Positions 54,573-62,000 of a DNA stretch of 62,000 nt are shown piece after piece (the first letter of the stretch is position 1; the number at the start of each line of letters is the position of its first letter). This DNA is from Zygnema cylindricum (Eukaryota; Streptophyta; Zygnematophyceae; Zygnematales; Zygnemataceae): contig JBBHKE010002306.1 in the NCBI GenBank assembly GCA_037447655.1, positions 1-62,000 of the forward strand. Reading direction: 5' to 3'. Below the pieces are notes generated by a model, which ran no database searches, was not told the origin of the DNA, and saw only the letters and a program-made list of their open reading frames with translations. Both the position numbers and the translations under genes were made by a program.

Positions 54573-56050
54573 GACGAGAATCGGAATTTGTGGCGTCTCG
54601 CACACTTATTTTAATATGAACGGCGAGCAGCGGTATTTATGGCATCTAGCACGCATATTTTTATCTGAGCGGCGAGCGCTTGAATTAATGGCATCTAGCA
54701 CAAGTGTTTTTATTTGAGCGGCGAATGGCTGAATTTATGGCATCTCACACGCGTATTTTATCTGAACGGTTAGCCGCAGAATTTATGGCATCTCACACGC
54801 GTATTTTTATCTGAGAGGCGAGAAACGCAATTTATGGCATCTAGCACGCGTATTTTTTTCCGAGCGGCGAGCGGCATAATTTTTGGCATCTCGCACGCGT
54901 ATATTTATCTGAGCGGTGAGCGGCTAAATTTATGGAATCTCGCACGCGTGCATTTATCTGAGCGGCGAGAGGCAAAATTTATGGCATCTAACACTCGTAT
55001 TTTTATTCAAGTGACGAGCCGTGGAATTAACGACATATCACATGTGTACATTTATCTGAGCGGCGAGCGTCAAAATTTGTGGTGTTTTGCACGCTCATTT
55101 TTATCTGAGCGGTGAGCGGCGGAATTTATGCCATCTCGCACAAGTATTTCTATCTTAGCGCAAGCGGTGAATTAGTGACGTCTCGCATGCGTATTTTTAT
55201 TTGAGCGGCGAATGTCGGAATTTATGATGTCTCGCACGCGTATTTTTATCTGAGTGGCGAGCGGCTGAATTTATGGCATCTCCCACGCGCATTTTTATCT
55301 GAGAAGTGAGCTACAGAATCTATTGCGTATCACACATGTATATTTATTTGAGAGGCGAGATTCAGAATTTGTGGTTTCTCGCACGCGTATTTTAATCTGA
55401 GCGGGATCGTCGGAATTAATGGCTTCTCGCACGCGTGTTTTATCTAAGCGGCGAGCGGCTGAATTTATAGGATCTCGCACGCGTATTTTTATCTAAGCGG
55501 CGAGCCGAGGAATTTATGGCGTATCACACGTGTATTTTTTTTATCTGAGCGGCGAGCCGAGGAAATTATGGCGTATCACACGTGCATTTTTATCTGAGCC
55601 GCGAGCATCCAAATTTGTGGCGTCTCGCACGTGTATTTTCATATAAACGGCGAGCGCGGGACTTTATGGCATCTCGCACAAGGATTATTATTTGAGCGAC
55701 GAGCGGTAAGCGGTGGAATTTACTGCATCTCGCATGCGTGTTTTTATCTGAGCGGCAAGCCGCAGAATTTATGACATATCACACGCGTATATTTAACTGA
55801 GCAGGGAGCATCAAAATTTATAACGTCTTGCATGCGTATTTATTTCTGATGGGCAAAGGTTAGAATTTATGACGTCTCGCACGCGTATTTTTATTTGAGC
55901 GCCAAGGGGCAGAATTTTTGGCATCTCGCAGGTGTATTTTAATCTGAACGTAGAGCCTCAAATTTATGGCGTATCACACGTGTATATTTATCTGAGCAGC
56001 GAGCGTCATAATTTGTGGCGTCTCGCGCGCGTTTTTTTATCTAAGTGGTG
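54336..56050 (+). repeat. Left arm of a 1.7-kb inverted duplication
   Basis: Every position p in most of this arm pairs with 116336 minus p in the right arm. For example, 54834-55115 and 55295-55480 translate identically from the opposite strand at 61221-61502 and 60856-61041. It spans part of the hAT-like insertion, the outer 5' LTR, the satellite junction and about 1.47 kb of satellite. Identity is essentially complete except for a few changes and a 1-bp shift near the inner edge (about 55932-56050). Confidence 0.95.
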
Positions 56051-58143
56051 AGCAGCTGAATTTAGGGCATCTCACACGTGTATTTTTATTAGAGCAGTGA
56101 GCCACAAGATTTATAGCGTATCACTTATGTATATCTATCTCAGCGACGAGAATCAAAATTTGTGGCGTCTTTTATGCTTATTTTAATATAAGCGGTGAGT
56201 GTTGTTTTTTATGGCATCTAGCACACGTATTTTTATCTGAGCGCTGAGCGCGGGAATTTATGGCATACCGCGCGCGTTTTTTTTTATCTGAGCGGCGAGC
56301 GGCGAAATTTATGGCATCTCGCACGCAGATTTTTATTTGAGCAGCGAGCGGTAAGCGGCGGAATTTATTCATCTCGCACGCGTATTTTTATCTAAGCGGC
56401 AAGCCGCAGAATTTATGACGTATCACATGCGTATACTTAACTGAGTGGCGAGCGTCAAAATTTATGATGTCTCGCACGCGAATTTTTATCTAAGCGGCGA
56501 ACGTCGGAAAATATGACGTCTCGCACGAGTATTTTTATCTGTGCGGCGAGCCCCGCAATTTATGGCATATCACACATGTATATTAATTTGAGCGGCGTGC
56601 GTTGGAATTTGTGGCGCCTCGCGCGCATATTTTTATCTGAGCGCCGATTGGCGGAATTTCTGGCATCTTGCATGCGTATTTTTATCGGAGCGGTGAGGCG
56701 CGGAATATATGGCGTATAGCACATGTATATTTATCTAAAAGGTGAGAATCAGAATTTGTGGCGTCTCGCACGCATTTTTTAATCTGAGCGGCGAGCGTTA
56801 GAATTTATGGCATCTTGCACGCGTATTTTTATCTGAGCGGCGAGCGGCGGAATTTATGGCTTGTCGCACGCATATTTTTATCTAAGCGGCGAGTAGCTGA
56901 ATTTAGGGCATCTCGCACGCGTATTTTTATTTGAGCAGTGAGCCGTGGGATTTATGGCGTATTACATGCGTACATTTATCTGAGGCGAGAATCGGAAATC
57001 TGGCGTCTCGCACGTTTATTTTAATCTAAGTGGTGAGAATCATAATTTATGGCATCTAGCACGCGTATTTTTATCTGAGCGGCGAGCAATGAGCAGCGTA
57101 ATTTATGGCATCGCACCCGTATTTTTATCTGAGCGGCGAGCCGCAAAATTTATGGCGTATCATTGTGTATATTTATCTGAGCAGCAAACATCAAAATTTT
57201 TGGCGTCTCGCGCACGTATTTTTTTCTGAGCGGCGAGTGGCGGAGTTTATGACATCTCACACGCAAATTCTTATTTGAGCAACGAGTTGCTCAATTTATA
57301 GCATCTCGCACGCGTATTTTTAATTGAGAGGCGAGCCGAGGAATTTATGGCGTATCACACGTGTATATTTATATGAGCGGCGAGAATTATAATTTGTGAC
57401 GTCTCGCACGCGTATATTAATCTGAGCGACGAGCGTCAAAAATTTATGGCATCTTGTACGCGTATTTTTATCTTAGCGGCGAGCGGCTGAATTTATGGCA
57501 TCTCGCACGAGTGTTTTTATATCTCGGGGAGCAGCTGAATATATGGCATCTCACACGCATATTTTTATCTAAGCGGCCAACACTAAATTTATTGCATCTT
57601 GCACGCATATTTTTATTTGAGCGGTGAGCCGCGGAATTTATGGCGTATCACATGTGTATATTTATCTAAGCGGCGAGAACCAGAATTTGTGGCGTCTCGC
57701 ACGCTTATTTTAATATGAGAGGCGAGTGTCGGAATTTATGGCATCTCGCACGCGTATTTTTATCTGAGTGGCAAGTGGCTGAATTTATGGCATCTCGCAC
57801 GGGTATTTTTATCTAAGCGGCGAGCAGCTAAATTTATGGCGTATCACACATGTATATTTATCTGAGCGGTGAGAATCAATATTTGTGGCGTCTCACACGC
57901 TTATTTTAATCTGAGCGGCAAGCTGAGGAATTTACAACGAATCACACGAGTATATTTATTTGAGCGGCGAGTGTTGAAATTTATGACGTCTCGCAGGCGT
58001 ATTTATATCTAAGCGGCGAAGGTCGGAATTTATGACGTCTCGCACGCTTATTTTAATATGTGATGCGAGCAGCTAAATTTATAGCATCTCGCACGCGTAA
58101 TTTAATTAATGGCGTATCACACGTGTATATTTATCTGAGGGGC
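54573..58143 (+). repeat. 49-bp satellite array, main block (about 73 monomers)
   Basis: Monomers run head to tail in plus orientation. Recurring subtypes are GGCATCTCGCACGCGTATTT, GGCGTATCACACGTGTATAT and GTGGCGTCTCGCACGCTTAT, each followed by a TATCTGAGCGGCGAG core. The order GGCGTATCACAC to AATCGGAATTTGTGGCGTCT recurs at intervals of a few monomers, suggesting a loose higher-order unit. Monomers are CG-rich compared with the AT-rich surroundings. Frames within it are not genes: 49 bp is not a multiple of 3, so the frame rotates through the array. Confidence 0.97.
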
Positions 58144-59183
58144 TGTAACAATAATAGCGGATCAAACTTGTTCGTAAATGGTATTTAGGAGTTTTGATTA
58201 TAAATTATTAAATTTGGTAGACGTCCGCGAAAAAGTCAAGCAATTTGGAGTTTTATTGCAGAAGTTAAAACTATAGGTGTACTTAAGTGACAATGTGGGG
58301 TCTAAATAACAGTTGGGTATCAATGAAACCGGTTAGGGGTCAATATAGTATCGAAATTTTGCGTGAACGTTTCATAAAGTTCGAATGACACCTTCAGTAT
58401 GCATGGTACTTCGTTTCGTACAATTTTTAGTACGAAACGTCGATTTCACTTAAGGGAATTTCGTAGGAAGTTTCGCGTGTCAAATCTGCGACGCACGATC
58501 GTGCAAAGTAGCGTTTCGTTTGTCCCGCATTTTTGCACGTAAGTTTTAGGTAGTGTAACGTAGCGTTCGATTGGTTAGTAAAGTACTAAGTAGTTAGTAA
58601 GATATTTCTCACGTTTTTCCATTGGTCAGTTCGAGTCTTTGCTGATCAATGATTGGCCAAGGTAAAATCTTGTTCAAATAGAGCGTTGCATTGGTCAGTT
58701 TGAGTCATTGCTGATCAATGATTGGCCCAAGTAATAGCCTGTTGAAACAGAGCGTTGACTTTGGCCTGGCTAGTCCAAGGCGATGATGGATAAATAGTGA
58801 AGTGTAAGAGGAGAGTAGACATCTTTTTCCTTTGGGGAAAAACTTGTGGAAATTTCGGCTGATCTTGGTCCTAAGCGATTAAAACCAAATTGGAGCATTG
58901 GCATTTTCGCATTGAAATCTCTTACTAACTAAGTATTGTTTCAGTAGTTAATAGATATAATTATTAAAGAGTGGAGAGTAGAGGAAACACTTTAAAAAAA
59001 GGGTTGAGCAACGAGGGCAAAACACCAAACTAAAGTTATGTGGACAGAAGCTTCTTCAAATATAAAATTTATCCTTATGTGAGTGTTTTTCCAATGTGGA
59101 TGTGTATTTTCCAATGTGTGGAATGTGTGGTTGAAATTGGTTGTAGTAATAGGATTGTTTTAGAGGTAATAGATCCTATAACA
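58144..59183 (+). repeat. LTR of the second Ty3 element (1040 bp)
   Basis: It runs from TGTAACAATAATAGCGG to GATCCTATAACA. It is longer than the 968-bp LTR mainly because a 69-bp segment beginning GGTCAGTT is duplicated (about 58624-58692 and 58693-58761). The ATAAATA box is at 58790-58796 and the hairpin at 58412-58439. No hAT-like insertion is present, so it is not derived from the 53045-54572 LTR after that insertion. Confidence 0.92.
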
Positions 59184-59559
59184 CATGGTATCGGAGTAGT
59201 GGTTAAAAGCCAAAGAGAAGCTTGCTCACCCGAATATTAAATGACGTGACCGGTGAGGGTGCTCTGACCCGGGTTGGTGGAACCATAATGTGAGTGGTAG
59301 GGGATTGGAGGGAAACTAAGTGACCACACTGCCAGCAGCGGATGGTTAGATATTAGGCGTGCTTAGATCCTTAGGACTAAAGCGGGGAGGGCAATGAAGC
59401 CACCGTTAAATCTCACTCCAATAGCCTAGAGGCCAAACAAACTTGCCTTGTCTTAGCAATGATTCATGTGTAGAGGCATGAAGGGTGAGGATGTGTATTT
59501 TTGGGACACATAGTTAGTGGGGAAGGTGTTAAAACAGATCCATCCAAAATTTTAGCAAT

Positions 59560-60280
59560 TCAAAATTGGAAATAACCTACGAATGTCACAAAAGTTGGAT
59601 CGTTTTTGGGATTGGCCACTTATTACAAAAAGTTTAGTAGGAATTTTAGTATGATCGCCGCGTCTTTGACCAATTTACTTCAAAAGAAGAAGACGTTATT
59701 GTGTGGAGCTGATCAGGAGGGAGCATTCGAGGAACTAAAAGAGAATTTAACCTCTACCCCTACACTGATGAATCTTGACCCTGCTGGGGAATTTGAAATT
59801 ATGATCACTACAGATGCATTTGATAAAGGTTTGATAAAGGTAAAGGTGCAGTCATAAGTCAAAAAGTCGGCAAATACTTTCATTCTATTGCTTTTGAGTC
59901 CAAACAAATTCAATGATGTTGAAAAAAACTATCCAGCACAAGAAAAGGAATTACTTGCAATTCTACATGCATTGGTGAAATGGCGTTGTTATTTGCATAA
60001 AAAGAATTTACAGTGCACTGTAACAATAAAAACCTCTTTTATTTACAAAGATTAAGTGATGCATAGATTATGACTGGCAAATAGGTTAGGTGGATGCAGG
60101 AATTAGCATACTTCAAATTTAATGTGAAACATATTTTTGGTAAGACAAATAAAGTCGCTGATCCTTTAAGTAGATGTTTTGAAATAATTGTTATGGTCCA
60201 AATTGAATTGTTTTTACAAACTGTTAGAAATGGTTATGATAAAGATCCTTATTTTGCTGTGATTTGCAAAAATATTTAAG
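59560..60280 (+). pseudogene. Ty3 RT-connection and RNase H fragment of the second copy
   Basis: It reads LATYYKKFSRNFSMIAASLT, then LLCGADQEGAFEELKENLTS, IMITTDAFDKG, ELLAI, KWRCYLHKKN and RWMQELAYFKFNVKHIFGKT, then NKVADPLSRC. These are RNase H blocks ending in the typical H..GK.N.VADALSR. The catalytic-type TTDA is kept, but shifts after DAFDKG and several stops make it non-coding. The first copy lacks the four residues KFSR in YYRNFSM. Confidence 0.9.
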
Positions 60281-62000
60281 TGCTCGCCACTTAAATAGAA
60301 ATATGCTCGCGAGACGCCACAAATTCTGACGCTCGCTACTCAGATAAATATACACGTGTGATACGCCATAAATTCCAAGGCTCTACGTTCAGATTAAAAT
60401 ACACGTGCGAGATGCCAAAAATTCTGCCCCTTGGCGCTCAAATAAAAATACGCGTGCGAGACGTCATAAATTCTAACCTTTGCCCATCAGAAATAAATAC
60501 GCATGCAAGACGTTATAAATTTTGATGCTCCCTGCTCAGTTAAATATACGCGTGTGATATGTCATAAATTCTGCGGCTTGCCGCTCAGATAAAAACACGC
60601 ATGCGAGATGCAGTAAATTCCACCGCTTACCGCTCGTCGCTCAAATAATAATCCTTGTGCGAGATGCCATAAAGTCCCGCGCTCGCCGTTTATATGAAAA
60701 TACACGTGCGAGACGCCACAAATTTGGATGCTCGCGGCTCAGATAAAAATGCACGTGTGATACGCCATAATTTCCTCGGCTCGCCGCTCAGATAAAAAAA
60801 ATACACGTGTGATACGCCATAAATTCCTCGGCTCGCCGCTTAGATAAAAATACGCGTGCGAGATCCTATAAATTCAGCCGCTCGCCGCTTAGATAAAACA
60901 CGCGTGCGAGAAGCCATTAATTCCGACGATCCCGCTCAGATTAAAATACGCGTGCGAGAAACCACAAATTCTGAATCTCGCCTCTCAAATAAATATACAT
61001 GTGTGATACGCAATAGATTCTGTAGCTCACTTCTCAGATAAAAATGCGCGTGGGAGATGCCATAAATTCAGCCGCTCGCCACTCAGATAAAAATACGCGT
61101 GCGAGACATCATAAATTCCGACATTCGCCGCTCAAATAAAAATACGCATGCGAGACGTCACTAATTCACCGCTTGCGCTAAGATAGAAATACTTGTGCGA
61201 GATGGCATAAATTCCGCCGCTCACCGCTCAGATAAAAATGAGCGTGCAAAACACCACAAATTTTGACGCTCGCCGCTCAGATAAATGTACACATGTGATA
61301 TGTCGTTAATTCCACGGCTCGTCACTTGAATAAAAATACGAGTGTTAGATGCCATAAATTTTGCCTCTCGCCGCTCAGATAAATGCACGCGTGCGAGATT
61401 CCATAAATTTAGCCGCTCACCGCTCAGATAAATATACGCGTGCGAGATGCCAAAAATTATGCCGCTCGCCGCTCGGAAAAAAATACGCGTGCTAGATGCC
61501 ATAAATTGCGTTTCTCGCCTCTCAGATAAAAATACGCGTGTGAGATGCCATAAATTCTGCGGCTAACCGTTCAGATAAAATACGCGTGTGAGATGCCATA
61601 AATTCAGCCATTCGCCGCTCAAATAAAAACACTTGTGCTAGATGCCATTAATTCAAGCGCTCGCCGCTCAGATAAAAATATGCGTGCTAGATGCCATAAA
61701 TACCGCTGCTCGCCGTTCATATTAAAATAAGTGTGCGAGACGCCACAAATTCCGATTCTCGTCTGTAACAGTAATAGCGGATCAAACTTGTTCGTAAAAA
61801 GGTATTTAGGAGTTATGATTATAAATTACTAAATTTGGTAGACGTCCGCGAAAGAATCACGCCATTTGGAGTTTTATTTCAAAACATAGTTCAAACGTAT
61901 GCGTTTTTTTTGTAGGCTTTTGGTAGACGCACAAAACTTGGCACAAAACTCGCGCAGAGTAGGCATACTGTATGTGTGTGCGTTGTGCACACTCTTGTAC
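60281..62000 (-). repeat. Right arm of the inverted duplication: satellite, LTR start, hAT-like piece
   Basis: 60281-61758 is satellite in minus orientation, about 30 monomers. 61759-61763 is TCGTC, the mirror of the Ty3 target duplication GACGA. 61764-62000 is the start of an LTR in plus orientation containing the mirrored hAT-like end from 61885. The window stops inside that insertion, so the arm continues. Confidence 0.95.

Larger units (their letters stand above)
58144..60280 (+). mobile_element. Second Ty3 element copy, plus strand, truncated and internally deleted
   Basis: It starts with an LTR (58144-59183), a two-base gap and a primer site (TGGTATCGGAGTAG, 59186), followed by leader homologous to 52735-53030. 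It then jumps near 59495 to RT/RNase H sequence corresponding to 49310 downward. About 3.4 kb (gag, protease and most of RT) is missing. It ends at 60280 inside the region after RNase H, where inverted satellite begins. No 3' LTR, integrase or polypurine tract is present. Confidence 0.92.

Noticed and set aside
54834-55115. Open frames of 60-93 codons inside the satellite (also 61221-61502, 55295-55480, 60856-61041, 56513-56719)
   Set aside because: They are translations of a 49-bp repeat whose length is not a multiple of 3. Words such as MASRTRIFI recur because the monomer recurs, and no start context or independent coding signal exists.
54573-58143. CRISPR-like array
   Set aside because: Monomers are directly adjacent variants of one sequence with no unique spacers, and the context is a plant genome with retrotransposons. 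It is a satellite.

Overview
The window reads as nuclear DNA of a plant (streptophyte). It is AT-rich, and its genes are split by GT-AG introns. It carries Ty1/copia and Ty3 LTR retrotransposons, small hAT-like DNA elements and a long tandem satellite. The best taxonomic clue is a plant-type leucine-rich-repeat (LRR) gene built from phase-2 exons of exactly 72 nt. The species cannot be named from sequence alone. Nothing prokaryotic or organellar was seen.

Layout. 1-12 kb is mostly non-coding: pyrimidine or purine tracts, minisatellites, two foldback MITEs (about 2.36-2.54 and 3.07-3.25 kb), a 479-bp hAT-like element with target-site duplication (TSD) at 6868-7346, one compact gene for a small single-span membrane protein (5071-5475, minus) and a minisatellite that may encode a proline-rich wall protein (10138-10815, minus). 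12.28-28.64 kb is a minus-strand gene not visible as one long ORF: five intact 72-nt LRR exons (28564-28635, 26549-26620, 25257-25328, 20104-20175, 18604-18675) followed by a terminal exon (12281-12614) with the last LRR half and an 11-Cys EGF-like tail. Its introns are 1.2-6 kb and consist of duplicated blocks and minisatellites that are T-rich in the sense strand. The exons appear to have multiplied together with their introns. The upstream part of the gene is not recognisable in the window.

28.6-43.4 kb is a graveyard of copia elements in both orientations: fragments of gag, zinc knuckle, integrase, reverse transcriptase and RNase H, all broken by stops and frameshifts. 43.4-45.6 kb holds a pyrimidine tract, a possible signal-peptide gene on the minus strand and diverged duplicated sequence.

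45.6-62.0 kb is a CG-containing satellite of about 49 bp invaded by Ty3 elements. A nearly complete but dead element (46094-54572, minus strand) has LTRs, a duplicated polypurine tract, an initiator-Met-tRNA type primer site, gag, protease, RT, RNase H, integrase and a chromodomain-like tail. Its flanks rejoin a satellite monomer across a 5-bp TSD. Its 5' LTR contains a 566-bp hAT-like insertion with perfect 11-bp ends and an 8-bp TSD. A second, internally deleted copy lies on the plus strand (58144-60280). From 60281 to the window end the sequence is an almost exact inverted copy of 54336 to about 56050, so the right end is one arm of a palindrome that continues beyond the window.
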